This document shows positions 14,810-22,659 of a stretch of DNA of 41,005 bases, piece by piece. Source of the stretch: Hyperthermus sp. (GTDB taxonomy: Archaea > Thermoproteota > Thermoprotei_A > Sulfolobales > Pyrodictiaceae); NCBI GenBank assembly GCA_003978665.1, contig QNYQ01000016.1, positions 1 to 41,005 on the forward strand, read 5' to 3'. Each line of letters begins with the position of its first letter. Within the stretch, counting starts at the first letter, position 1. A model generated the notes under the pieces. The model did no database searches. It was not told the DNA's origin and worked only from the letters and a program-made list of their open reading frames with translations. The translations under genes were made by a program, and so were the position numbers.

Positions 14810-15813
14810 ACTGTGAAGCCCTCTGTGTGGTGTATGTGTGGGTAGAATCTCTTGCAGGCGTTTTTTACTCGTGGATCTATTGGTAGGTTTGCGTAGTCTT
14901 CCACTCCGGGCTCACCGGGGAGGGGGTTGTGTGATGCTTCGATGTCACTGTTTTTTATTGCTAGGCTAATTACATATTCGTTTTCCTCTACTGCAAGGCT
15001 GCATGTTGAGTAGACTAGTGTGCCCTCCTCTGTGAGTGCTTTTACTGCTGCTTCGAGTAGGCTGTATTGGATTTTTGTTCTCGATATTATGTCGTTGAAG
15101 CTTCTCTTTCTTCTGCGGGCTGGGAAGGGTAGTAGGCCTTCTCCGCTACAGGGCGCGTCTAGGAGTATTTTTTCTGCCTTTATGTGTTCTGGTGTTTTTC
15201 GTGCATCCATGTTTACGGCTATGATGTTTGCTGCTGCTAGTCTTGATGCATTGTTTTTTAGTGCTGCTAGTTTTCTGCGGTTTGTGTCTAGCGCTATTAT
15301 GGTGTGGTGGGGGTTGTGCTGGGATATCTGTGTTGTTTTTATTCCTGCTCCCGCGCACATGTCTACTATGGGCTTTTCTTTCGCCTCTTCGGGTTTTAGT
15401 GCTGGTACTGCTAGCATTGATGCTGGACCTTGTATCGTGTAGTATCCTAGCAGGTACTCTATTGTTGCTCCTGGAGAGTATGGCTGCTCCACCACTACTA
15501 TGCCGTAGGAGATGTATGGGTGTGGGCGTGTTCTGAAGCCTTTCTCTCTGAGTCTTTTTTCCAGTCTGCTTGGTGTTGTTAACAGTGTGTTTACTCTTAT
15601 GGTTTTCATTATTTCTTTCTCTGTTGTCGAAAATAGTTCTTCTGCTTCGTCTCCTAGGAGTGTAAGGTATCTAGCTGCTTGGTGTGGGTGTAGCCAGGGG
15701 TGTTTCGATAGTGTTTTCTCAAGCTTTTCCTGTTTAATTGTGTTTTCTATATGTTTATATGCTTTGTTTAGCTCTAGCTCTATTAGCTTAGGCATGGTGG
15801 TCAAGGGCTTCAT
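14788..15813 (-). CDS. Nop2/Sun (NSUN) RNA m5C methyltransferase
   Basis: A 341-residue SAM-dependent RNA cytosine-C5 methyltransferase. VDMCAGAGIKTTQISQ is the SAM-binding loop, LLDAPCSGEGLL holds one catalytic cysteine, and STCSLAVEENEYV holds the other, the NSUN two-cysteine arrangement. The N-terminal region with HPHQAARYLTLL is a recognition domain. It may modify tRNA or rRNA. A TATA box at 15817-15827 would initiate transcription close to the second ATG at 15795 (MPKLIELEL), so a leaderless start there is likely; ATG at 15813 is the open-frame start. It leads an operon with the PUA and FKBP genes. Confidence 0.93.
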   Translation of the reverse strand: MKPLTTMPKLIELELNKAYKHIENTIKQEKLEKTLSKHPWLHPHQAARYLTLLGDEAEELFSTTEKEIMKTIRVNTLLTTPSRLEKRLREKGFRTRPHPYISYGIVVVEQPYSPGATIEYLLGYYTIQGPASMLAVPALKPEEAKEKPIVDMCAGAGIKTTQISQHNPHHTIIALDTNRRKLAALKNNASRLAAANIIAVNMDARKTPEHIKAEKILLDAPCSGEGLLPFPARRRKRSFNDIISRTKIQYSLLEAAVKALTEEGTLVYSTCSLAVEENEYVISLAIKNSDIEASHNPLPGEPGVEDYANLPIDPRVKNACKRFYPHIHHTEGFTVCILRKK

Positions 15814-15815
15814 CC

Positions 15816-15828
15816 CTTATCTTATGAT
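15816..15828 (-). promoter_or_regulatory. TATA box for the NSUN-PUA-FKBP operon
   Basis: CATAAGATAAG on the minus strand is a suitable TATA box. It would put initiation about 25 bases downstream, near 15796, the position of the in-frame ATG at 15795. No ribosome site precedes that ATG, so the message may be leaderless. Confidence 0.5.
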
Positions 15829-15927
15829 GACTACCGCCTCTATAGCCTCTTCCTACTGCTTGGGATGTAGGGCGTCTCGGTTTTCTAGTCTTTTGGTTAG
15901 GGGCTAGCGGATGTCTGGGGTTATGGG

Positions 15928-16446
15928 TTGAGGGGCGTGTTTGTAGGCAGGTTTCAACCGCCGCATTTTGGCCATTTTAGCGTGGTTAAATGGGCTTTGG
16001 GCGAGGGGGGTTTTGAGGAGGTTATTGTGGTTATTGGGTCTGCCCAGGAGAGCCATACTGTTAGGAACCCTTTTACTGCTGGCGAGAGGTTTGAGATGAT
16101 TGTGCGTGGTCTTAGGGAGATGGGTATCGATCTTAGGAGGGTTTTTATTGTTCCTGTTAGCGATATCGCTATGAATCATGTGTGGGTAAGGTATCTTGAG
16201 CTCTTGCTGCCTCGTTTTGATGCTGTAATCTCCCGGAATCCTCTTGTTGTGAGGTTGTTCCGTGAGTATGGGTATCGTGTTGTCATGCCACCCTTGTTTA
16301 ATAGGGGCCTTTATAGTGCTACAAGGCTTCGTGAGCTTATGTTGAGGGGTGGTGACTGGAAGGCGTTGGTTCCTAGGAGTGTTGCCGAGTTTATTGAGAG
16401 TATTAGGGGCGTGGAGAGGTTAAGGGAGGTTGCGTTGGGTGATTAG
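15928..16446 (+). CDS. nadM: Nicotinamide-nucleotide adenylyltransferase (NMNAT, NadM)
   Basis: The archaeal NMN adenylyltransferase, which makes NAD+ from NMN and ATP. The nucleotidyltransferase signature is GRFQPPHFGHFSVVKWAL (residues 7-24) with HFGH, and the ISRNPLVV and YSATRLRELM segments match the archaeal NadM active site, where S-x-T-R binds ATP. The length of 172 is normal. The start is TTG with GGGG upstream. The gene is followed after two bases by rtcA, an unusual pairing that suggests co-transcription. Confidence 0.95.
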   Translation: MRGVFVGRFQPPHFGHFSVVKWALGEGGFEEVIVVIGSAQESHTVRNPFTAGERFEMIVRGLREMGIDLRRVFIVPVSDIAMNHVWVRYLELLLPRFDAVISRNPLVVRLFREYGYRVVMPPLFNRGLYSATRLRELMLRGGDWKALVPRSVAEFIESIRGVERLREVALGD

Positions 16447-16448
16447 TT

Positions 16449-17525
16449 ATGGGTTTGGTCGAGGTTGATGGGAGTATCGGTGAGGGTGGTGGCCAGATTT
16501 TAAGGACTGTTATTTCGCTATCAGCTCTTCTCGGGAAGCCTGTGAGGGTGTTTAATATTAGGGCTAAGCGTCCTCGCCCTGGGCTTCAGCGCCAGCATAT
16601 GACTGCTGTGAGGGCTGTCGCTGAGCTTAGTTCTGCGCGCGTTAAGGGATTGGCTCTCGGCTCTACGGTTCTAGAGTTTTATCCTGGCAGGCTTCGTTCG
16701 GGGAGTTTCTCGTTTAATGTGGGCACGGCTGGTAGTGTTACGCTCGTGCTGCAGGCTGCCTTGCCGGTGCTTGCTTTCATGGATTCTGGCGTTGAGGTTG
16801 AAGTGCGCGGTGGCACTGATGTTCCCTGGAGTCCTCCCGTCGACTATTTTCGCCACGTCTTGTCTAGGCTCTTGTCCCGCATGGGTTTTGTGTTCACCTT
16901 GACTGTTAAGAGGAGGGGACACTATCCTCGTGGAGGAGGAATTGTTAGGGTTAGGGTCGAGAAGCCTCCGCGCATGTTTAGGAGCGTTGCATTGCGTGAG
17001 CGTGGTAGGTTAAGGTTTATTGAGGGGATTAGTCATGCTGTGCGTCTACCTAAGCATGTGGCTGAGAGACAGGCGAGAGCGGCTAGGGATGTGTTGGCGG
17101 CTTCCCTGAATGTTCCTGTCGACATTGCTCTTGAGTGGTATGAGCCGGGCCGTGATCCCCATCTCGGGCCTGGGAGTGGTATAGTATTGTGGGCTGTGGC
17201 CGAGAACAGTGTTTTAGGTAGTGACTCCCTGGGAGCTAGGGGGAAGCCTGCTGAGGAAGTAGGCAGAGAGGCTGCGAACAAGCTTGTCGAAGATATTAGG
17301 ACGGGTATGGCGTTGGATAGACATGCCTCAGACATGCTTATACCCTATGCAGCCCTGGCGTGCGGTGAAAGCATCTTGGGAGGGGCCTCTCTTTCGCTTC
17401 ACGCTGAAACCAGTATTAAGGTTGTGGAGCTTATGGTTCCAGAGGCCAAGCTGGAGTTTGTCGAGGGCGGTGTAAGAGGTAAGCCTTTCGTGTTGAGGGT
17501 TAGGGGTGTGTGCTTTAAGAGGTAG
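16449..17525 (+). CDS. rtcA: RNA 3'-terminal phosphate cyclase
   Basis: Converts an RNA 3'-phosphate into a 2',3'-cyclic phosphate using ATP. GSIGEGGGQILRTVISLSALLGKPVRVFNIRAKRPRPGLQRQH is the family signature, and FNVGTAGSVTLVLQAALPVL and HYPRGGG follow. The catalytic histidine is in DRHASDMLIPYAAL (about residue 292), which carries the covalent adenylate. The length of 358 is normal. It begins two bases after NadM. The enzyme is linked to RNA repair and RNA end maturation; no RtcB ligase is nearby. Confidence 0.96.
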   Translation: MGLVEVDGSIGEGGGQILRTVISLSALLGKPVRVFNIRAKRPRPGLQRQHMTAVRAVAELSSARVKGLALGSTVLEFYPGRLRSGSFSFNVGTAGSVTLVLQAALPVLAFMDSGVEVEVRGGTDVPWSPPVDYFRHVLSRLLSRMGFVFTLTVKRRGHYPRGGGIVRVRVEKPPRMFRSVALRERGRLRFIEGISHAVRLPKHVAERQARAARDVLAASLNVPVDIALEWYEPGRDPHLGPGSGIVLWAVAENSVLGSDSLGARGKPAEEVGREAANKLVEDIRTGMALDRHASDMLIPYAALACGESILGGASLSLHAETSIKVVELMVPEAKLEFVEGGVRGKPFVLRVRGVCFKR

Positions 17526-17535
17526 TTGGGGGCTG

Positions 17536-18660
17536 CTAGGCGAAGATCCAGGGGGTTGTAGCCCGTAAGCACTCTAGAATGTGGTCTATTAGCTGTTCCA
17601 GCCCTACTCCTTTGAGCGCAGAAATTCTCGTGGCTTCTCTTCTACAGAGTCTGCTACTACTTACGCCCTCTAACTCTTTTACTAGCACGTCCTCCGCTTT
17701 TTTTACGACAGCCTGGGGGGCTAGGTCTATCTTGTTTATGGCGATCATGAGTCTCGTAAATTTCTTGTCTACTAGTTCTGCTATCTCACTTGCGAGTCTG
17801 GCTTGCTCCCGTATGCCGCTTGCCGGGCTGGGTGAGGCATCTACCAGGAAGAGTATTATGTCTGGTAGGCTCTTTAGTGCTGCTATGGCCTTCTTCTCTA
17901 TGGGCGTGTACTTGCTAGGTGCTTTCTCCAGTATTCCCGGCGTGTCTACTATGTAGAAGTGGGGTGTTCTCGTCGTTACTTTGCCTACTATTATTTGCTT
18001 TGTTGTGAAGGGGTATTCTGCGATCTCTGGCTTGGCTGTTGAGAGTTTCGAGACCAGGGTTGATTTTCCGGCGTTGGGTATGCCGGCTACAACTACTATG
18101 GGTAGGCCCTCGGCTATTACATGGGTTTTTGCGAGTTCCCGTCTAACCTCGGAGAGTAGTTTCAGGTGCTTGTTGAGCCTCCTTACCACTGAGAGTATTC
18201 TGCCGCAGCCCTCCTTCCTAAATCTCGCTGCTTCCCTTGGATTGTTTGAGGTGGTTATGAGTAGCTTGTACTCGTCCCAGAATTTCTTTACAAGTCCCAC
18301 TCCCTTCTTGAGTTGTCTTAGTGCTCTGCTGTATGCGTCTATTCCTATAAAGGCTTCCAGTAGGGCTTTATGGTAGTCTCCCATCTCCTTTATGCTGGGC
18401 ATTCTCGCTGCCTCCTTGAGCTTGGAGTACGCGATGGTGTATACTGTTTCGAGCCTTCTAAGCTCGAGCTCTATTTTTCCCCTACTACCTCTCCTACGTT
18501 GCCGAAGCTTTCTGTAACGTTTCCCAGCCATCTCTACTATCTCGTCACTAGTTGCTACATGTATGGATTGGATTCTTTTAGCTAGTGCTGCCAGGCGTTG
18601 TAGCTCTATGTGTCTTTCAAGCCAAGGGACCCTTAAGGATAGGTCCCCCTCCCCGCTCAT
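17536..18660 (-). CDS. NOG1-type GTPase, probable ribosome biogenesis factor
   Basis: A 374-residue Obg/NOG1-class GTPase. An N-terminal helical domain (to about residue 200) precedes G1 GIPNAGKSTLVSKLS, a conserved threonine in EYPFTTKQIIVG, G3 DTPGILEKAP and G4 NKIDLAP. Eukaryotic NOG1 acts in assembly of the 60S subunit; the archaeal counterpart is presumed to act in 50S assembly. It starts ATG at 18660, four bases after the TFB-like gene stops, indicating one operon. It runs convergently with rtcA, 10 bases apart. Confidence 0.93.
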   Translation of the reverse strand: MSGEGDLSLRVPWLERHIELQRLAALAKRIQSIHVATSDEIVEMAGKRYRKLRQRRRGSRGKIELELRRLETVYTIAYSKLKEAARMPSIKEMGDYHKALLEAFIGIDAYSRALRQLKKGVGLVKKFWDEYKLLITTSNNPREAARFRKEGCGRILSVVRRLNKHLKLLSEVRRELAKTHVIAEGLPIVVVAGIPNAGKSTLVSKLSTAKPEIAEYPFTTKQIIVGKVTTRTPHFYIVDTPGILEKAPSKYTPIEKKAIAALKSLPDIILFLVDASPSPASGIREQARLASEIAELVDKKFTRLMIAINKIDLAPQAVVKKAEDVLVKELEGVSSSRLCRREATRISALKGVGLEQLIDHILECLRATTPWIFA

Positions 18661-18664
18661 AGCC

Positions 18665-19291
18665 TTACCCGGTTATGGTTTTCAGAGCGGGAGCTTGATA
18701 TTGTTGCTGTTGAAGACTCTTAGCCAGGAGTTCGCGGAATGACTCTATTCCGAGGCACTTCCTGATCCTCGATAAAAGTCTTCTAACCTCTTTCTTTTCC
18801 ACTCCATAGGTCTCGGCTATTTCGGAGAGGAGGGGATAATCGTTATTGGCCAGGGTGATGGCGACATGCAGTGCTGCGGCTGCCTCCAACTTACTCCTCT
18901 TAGCCAGGAGCTTTCTCAAGCACTTGTTCTTGGAGAGTATGCTCAACGCCTCCCTTATATAGTAGTCCTCGCTGAAGACATCAAAGAACGGGTTTTGCTC
19001 GCCCAGTGATGAAGCCAGCTTGTACTCGGATCTCACAAGCACCAGTCTCGCTCTGCTTCTCCTCTCCTCGAACAAGTTGTTTATATACCGAAAAGTCCTC
19101 CCTTCTCTCGACGGCCCACCTTTACGCACGGCTGGTGATATGTCGAATAGGGTGTCTTCGATCACGTATCCGCAACTCCTACACACAACCTGGCCATGAG
19201 CATAGTCTACCACAATGTTGCTGGAGCCGCAAAAAGGACATGTGTATACGTCACGCGAAGCAACTTCTAACACTTGTCCCCTGGCCCTCAT
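18665..19291 (-). CDS. Short TFB-like protein with zinc ribbon and one cyclin-like repeat
   Basis: A 208-residue paralogue of transcription factor B (archaeal TFIIB). The N-terminal zinc ribbon is CPFCGSSNIVVDYAHGQVVCRSCGYVIED (CxxC...CxxC), followed by a B-finger-like linker. The C-terminal part has EAAAALHVAITLANNDYPLLSEIAETYGVEKKEVRRLLSRIRKCLG, resembling one cyclin fold; a full TFB has two repeats and about 300 residues. It may regulate RNA polymerase or compete with TFB, like Tfb3-type proteins. ATG at 19291 has GGTGTAGG upstream. It is directly upstream of the NOG1-type GTPase gene. Confidence 0.8.
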   Translation of the reverse strand: MRARGQVLEVASRDVYTCPFCGSSNIVVDYAHGQVVCRSCGYVIEDTLFDISPAVRKGGPSREGRTFRYINNLFEERRSRARLVLVRSEYKLASSLGEQNPFFDVFSEDYYIREALSILSKNKCLRKLLAKRSKLEAAAALHVAITLANNDYPLLSEIAETYGVEKKEVRRLLSRIRKCLGIESFRELLAKSLQQQQYQAPALKTITG

Positions 19292-19393
19292 AGGCTCCTA
19301 CACCTACCCTACCCGCGTCGCCTCCGCCCATGCACCCTTCCTGGGCATCCTCATCAAAAACATAACTATGTGTGTGAGTTGGCTGAAAGTGTT

Positions 19394-19432
19394 GTAGTAC
19401 TGGCAGCCCAGTATTACAATAATGAGTACTAC
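19394..19432. repeat. Nested inverted repeats between divergent genes
   Basis: GTAGTACTGG (19394-19403) and CCAGTATTAC (19408-19417) form a 9-of-10 inverted repeat around a four-base centre. A third element, AGTACTAC (19425-19432), is the exact reverse complement of the first eight bases. The array sits between the divergent TFB-like and proteasome beta1 genes, upstream of the beta1 TATA box. It suits a regulator-binding site or a structural DNA signal. Confidence 0.6.
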
Positions 19433-19451
19433 AAGGGAAGGGCTAGGCGAG

Positions 19452-19461
19452 AAGATAATAA
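19452..19461 (+). promoter_or_regulatory. TATA box for proteasome beta1
   Basis: AGATAATAAC on the + strand is a reasonable TATA box. It lies 40-49 bases before the TTG start, predicting initiation near 19482, inside the hairpin before the start codon. Confidence 0.4.
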
Positions 19462-19475
19462 CCGCTATGGGGTAG

Positions 19476-19494
19476 CCCGCCAGCGCGAGGCGGG
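19476..19494 (+). repeat. Hairpin immediately before proteasome beta1 start
   Basis: CCCGCC (19476-19481) and GGCGGG (19489-19494) form a perfect 6-bp stem with a 7-base loop, ending six bases before the TTG start. The right arm contains the most likely ribosome site (GGCGGGTG), so pairing would hide it. If transcription starts near 19482 the stem would be lost from the message. Confidence 0.5.
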
Positions 19495-19500
19495 TGTGCT

Positions 19501-20109
19501 TTGAGCTATGGTGTCGGGGCTACGGCTGTCGGCATAAGGGGAGAGGGTTTTGTCGTGCTTGCCGCCGAGAGGAGGGTAAGCTATGGCGGCTTTATAGTGA
19601 GCAGGAGCGGGAAAAAAATATATAAGATAACTAATTATTTAGGCATAGCCCTAGCCGGGCTCTTCGCAGACATACAAGCTTTAGCAAAGATCCTCGCAGC
19701 CGAACTATCCTACCACGAGATAACCGTTGGCCAGAGAATGAGTGTGAAAGCAGCATCAAAACTACTCGCATCCATACTCTACTCGTACAAATACTATCCA
19801 TTCCTCTCAGAGATACTCATAGGAGGTATAGAGGAGAGCGGAGAGGCAAAGCTATACGTAATGGACCCCCTAGGATCCCTAATAGAAGACGATTACGCCG
19901 CAATAGGCTCCGGAGCACCTATAGCCATAGGAGTAATAGAGAACGGGTACAAAGACTCGTTGAAAGTTGAGGAGGCAAAAGAACTGGCCCTCTCAGCTGT
20001 GAGAGCTGCGATAGAAAGAGACGCTATGTCCGGAGACGGGATAGACCTGCTGGTATTAGAGAGGAGGGGAGAAGCTATTACAGCCCAAGAGGAGAGCATA
20101 AAATTGTGA
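19501..20109 (+). CDS. psmB1: Proteasome beta subunit 1 (lacks catalytic Thr1)
   Basis: A 202-residue 20S proteasome beta subunit. The N-terminal GATAVGIRGEGFVVLAAERRVSYGG aligns with the TTTVGI motif of active beta subunits, but the nucleophilic Thr1 is alanine, so this subunit should be catalytically dead. Crenarchaeal genomes commonly carry one such beta subunit next to an active one, here 22006-22659. The rest of the fold is intact (GSGAPIAIGVIE, SGDGIDLLVL). The start is TTG. A very AT-rich tract (19612-19642) lies in the coding sequence at a composition switch. It overlaps the EndoV gene by four bases. Confidence 0.95.
   Translation: MSYGVGATAVGIRGEGFVVLAAERRVSYGGFIVSRSGKKIYKITNYLGIALAGLFADIQALAKILAAELSYHEITVGQRMSVKAASKLLASILYSYKYYPFLSEILIGGIEESGEAKLYVMDPLGSLIEDDYAAIGSGAPIAIGVIENGYKDSLKVEEAKELALSAVRAAIERDAMSGDGIDLLVLERRGEAITAQEESIKL
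19612..19642. other. AT-rich tract at the strand-composition switch
   Basis: About 31 bases beginning AAAAAAATATATAAG and ending TTATTTA are almost pure A/T inside an otherwise GC-rich gene (coding for KKIYKITNYLG). It coincides with the switch of the + strand from G/T-rich to A/C-rich. It has loose ATATAA..TTATTT symmetry, but the spacing does not match a standard dif site. Confidence 0.5.
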
Positions 20110-20888
20110 GAAAACCCATGGAGAGGAATACTCTAAGGAACATACTCCTCCGAGCGCAATACAGAATAGGCACACTAGCATTAGACTCCCTCAACAAGCC
20201 CTCCCTCACCGAGAGGCCGGAATGCTTCATAGGCTTAGACGCATCCTACTCCAAGAAGTACGGTGCAGTAGCTGTTGCAGCTCTCACAGACGCCTATGGA
20301 AACATAAAGTCTTATAGCATAGCCGTAGGCCAGCCCCCAATAGAATACATACCAGGGCTTCTAGCGTTTAGAGAAGCACCAATCCTCTACACAGCCTACC
20401 AAGAGCTTAGAGAGAAATGTGAAAACCAGGTAGTACTAGTGGACGGCCACGGAATAGCCCACCCAAGATATGCTGGCATAGCATCGCACCTAGGCCTAGC
20501 CCTACGCAAACCCTCCATAGGCGCAGCAAAGCGTAGACTCTATGGAGTAGAATATAGCTTATCAAGAGGCTGCAGACAATATCCCTGCATAGCCGGCGAG
20601 CTCATAGACCCAAAAGCAAGCAGAAAACTCGCAACCATAATCTTCGCGTCAAAAAGAAACAAGATATACGTGAGTCCAGGAGCATATATATCACTTCAGA
20701 AAGCCACAAAAATAATCTTATCTCTCCTACAACCACAAATTAGTCCAAGAATGCCTACACCCATATATTATGCAGATAAGATATCAAGAAACATAGCACG
20801 ATGCCTAGATAGAGGAGATTGCAACCCCACAGCCATAAGGAGAGGGGTGCTAGACTCCATCAACTTGATCGATAACACCAGTATTTAA
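20106..20888 (+). CDS. nfi: Endonuclease V
   Basis: A 260-residue EndoV nuclease, which nicks DNA (or RNA) next to deoxyinosine or inosine. It has GLDASYSKKYGAVAVAALTD with the first active-site aspartate, an YIPGLLAFREAPILYTAYQEL segment (PGLLAFRE is diagnostic), and VLVDGHGIAHPRYAGIASHLGLALRKPSIGAAKRRL with the second aspartate. It starts at GTG overlapping the beta1 stop (GTGA), so it is translationally coupled to it. Its 3' end overlaps the convergent egsA gene by 39 bases. Its third codon positions are A/C-rich. Deamination repair suits a hyperthermophile. Confidence 0.96.
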   Translation: MRKPMERNTLRNILLRAQYRIGTLALDSLNKPSLTERPECFIGLDASYSKKYGAVAVAALTDAYGNIKSYSIAVGQPPIEYIPGLLAFREAPILYTAYQELREKCENQVVLVDGHGIAHPRYAGIASHLGLALRKPSIGAAKRRLYGVEYSLSRGCRQYPCIAGELIDPKASRKLATIIFASKRNKIYVSPGAYISLQKATKIILSLLQPQISPRMPTPIYYADKISRNIARCLDRGDCNPTAIRRGVLDSINLIDNTSI

Positions 20889-21917
20889 TGCAAGCCGCAG
20901 CGCAGCCTCCCTCGTTAAACCACTATCTCCAAGAATAGTATACCTCTCTGGTCTAATCCTATGCGCCATAACCAGCGCATCAACTATAACCCTCCCGGGA
21001 ATACCCAGCTCCTTAGCCGAGGAAGGTAATCCAACAAGCTTCAGTGTCCTCTTAACACGCAGCCAATTACCACCGTGAAGATACATCATCATAACAGTGC
21101 CGAGAGCCACTTGCTCCCCATGAAGAGCTGCTCCAGGAACAAGCATGTCAAGAGCATGGCTAAACAAGTGCTCAGAGCCGCTCGCTGGCCTAGTAGAGCC
21201 AGCAATACACATCGCAACACCACTGCTAATCAACCCCTCAACCAAAACCCTCACACCAGCCTTACTCCCCCTACCAATCTCCGAAGCATACTCGATAACA
21301 TGCTTAGCAGACAATAAGGCAAGCTTAGCAGCATACTCGCCGTAATACTCGCCTTTAAGCTTATGAGCAAGCTTCCAATCACGAACAGCCGTAAGCTTAG
21401 CAATAAGGTCGCCAGCACCAGCCCTAATAAGCCTCAAAGGAGCAGAAGACAACACGTTAACATCAGCAACCAACGCAGCAGGCGCGGAAGCCTTAATGGA
21501 ATACGGCTTATCAGAACCCTTAAGAGAAACAAAGGGAGAAGATATACCGTCATGCGAGGGGCTAGTAGGCACACTGACAACAGGTTTGGAAAGCACATGA
21601 CCAACATACTTAGCTACGTCAATAGATTTACCTCCACCAAAACCTACAATAACACTAACATCACGCCCTCTAACACCATCAGCAACCCTCTCAGCAACAG
21701 CAATAGAAGCCTCAGAAACCTCAACAACCTTAACAACACCAACCCCCTCAACCACATCCATAAACCTGCCACCATACCTAGCCCACACATTAGGACCAGT
21801 AACAACCAGAACTAAACCATCACTTCCAGCCCTAACAAGCTTAATAATGTCTTGTAATTCTTCAAGAGCATCCTCACCAATAACAATACGCCTAGGCAGC
21901 TCAATGCCATGAATCAA
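20850..21917 (-). CDS. egsA: sn-glycerol-1-phosphate dehydrogenase
   Basis: Makes sn-glycerol-1-phosphate from dihydroxyacetone phosphate, the defining step of archaeal ether lipids, with NAD(P)H and Zn2+. GFGGGKSIDVAKYVG binds the dinucleotide, PTSPSHDGISSPFVS is a substrate loop, and zinc ligands lie in GAGDLIAK (Asp), SEHLFSHALDML (His) and AALHGEQVALG (His). I start it at TTG 21917, with GGGGAG upstream. The open frame to 21971 adds an unlikely hydrophobic leader. It is divergent from psmB2, sharing an AT-rich promoter region near 21956-21966. Confidence 0.95.
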   Translation of the reverse strand: MIHGIELPRRIVIGEDALEELQDIIKLVRAGSDGLVLVVTGPNVWARYGGRFMDVVEGVGVVKVVEVSEASIAVAERVADGVRGRDVSVIVGFGGGKSIDVAKYVGHVLSKPVVSVPTSPSHDGISSPFVSLKGSDKPYSIKASAPAALVADVNVLSSAPLRLIRAGAGDLIAKLTAVRDWKLAHKLKGEYYGEYAAKLALLSAKHVIEYASEIGRGSKAGVRVLVEGLISSGVAMCIAGSTRPASGSEHLFSHALDMLVPGAALHGEQVALGTVMMMYLHGGNWLRVKRTLKLVGLPSSAKELGIPGRVIVDALVMAHRIRPERYTILGDSGLTREAALRLALNTGVIDQVDGV

Positions 21918-21954
21918 TACTCCCCAAACCCTTAACGCCAACAGAGGCACATAC

Positions 21955-21967
21955 ACTGTTATTAACT
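21955..21967. promoter_or_regulatory. Shared AT-rich promoter of divergent egsA and psmB2
   Basis: The tract TGTTATTAAC serves as a TATA-like box in both directions. It is about 40 bases from each start codon (egsA TTG at 21917 on the minus strand, psmB2 ATG at 22006 on the plus strand). Expression of the two genes may therefore compete or be coupled. Confidence 0.5.
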
Positions 21968-22005
21968 CCAACTATACCCGCACATGCAGCGGTGAACACA
22001 CCACA

Positions 22006-22659
22006 ATGCTGAGCTACCCCTATCAGAGCAGACCGGAGCCAGAAACACTCAAGCCGCTCAAGGGAACAACCACAGTAGGCTTCATAACCAGAGACTACGT
22101 AGTACTAGCAGCAGACAGAAGAGCTACAAGCGGCTACTACGTAGCACACAAAAAGACCAAGAAAATAATAAAAATAGTAGACTACATGGCACTAACCACT
22201 GCAGGACTGGTAGCAGACGCACAAGTACTGGCTGAGTGGCTATCCAACCACCTACGATACCACAGCTACGTAGCAAAGCGCCCCCTCTCAGTAAGAGCAG
22301 CAGCAGAATATCTATCAGCAATACTCCACGCTTCACGCCTCTACCCCTACATCGTACAACTACTCCTAGGAGGCTTCGACACAAAACCAAGACTCTACAA
22401 CATAGACTGGTTCGGCAGCGTCACCGAAGAAAAATACGTAGCCACGGGCTCCGGCTCCCCCATAGCAATAGGCGTAATAGAGGACCAGTACAGGGACGAC
22501 CTAAGCATAGACGAAGCCGTAAAACTAGCATACAGGGCAGTCTACGCAGCAACAAAAAGAGACACATTCTCCGGAAACGGAGTAGACATCGTAGTAATAG
22601 GTAAAAACATTATGAAATGGTACACCATAAATGGAGAGCAGACAACAAAAAACATATAA
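22006..22659 (+). CDS. psmB2: Proteasome beta subunit 2 (catalytic)
   Basis: A 217-residue 20S proteasome beta subunit with an intact active site. A short propeptide (MLSYPYQSRPEPETLKPLKG) precedes TTTVGF, so Thr21 becomes the N-terminal nucleophile after self-cleavage. Downstream are DRRATSGYYVAHKKTKKI with the catalytic lysine, GSGSPIAIGVIEDQY and SGNGVDIVVI, all typical. It complements the Thr1-less beta1 subunit; both would assemble with an alpha ring not present here. It shares a promoter region with egsA. Confidence 0.97.
   Translation: MLSYPYQSRPEPETLKPLKGTTTVGFITRDYVVLAADRRATSGYYVAHKKTKKIIKIVDYMALTTAGLVADAQVLAEWLSNHLRYHSYVAKRPLSVRAAAEYLSAILHASRLYPYIVQLLLGGFDTKPRLYNIDWFGSVTEEKYVATGSGSPIAIGVIEDQYRDDLSIDEAVKLAYRAVYAATKRDTFSGNGVDIVVIGKNIMKWYTINGEQTTKNI

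Noticed and set aside
19612-19642. Replication dif site in the AT-rich tract
   Set aside because: The flanking arms are only loosely symmetrical and the spacing is not the standard six bases; no Xer gene is nearby, so it is mentioned only with the composition switch.
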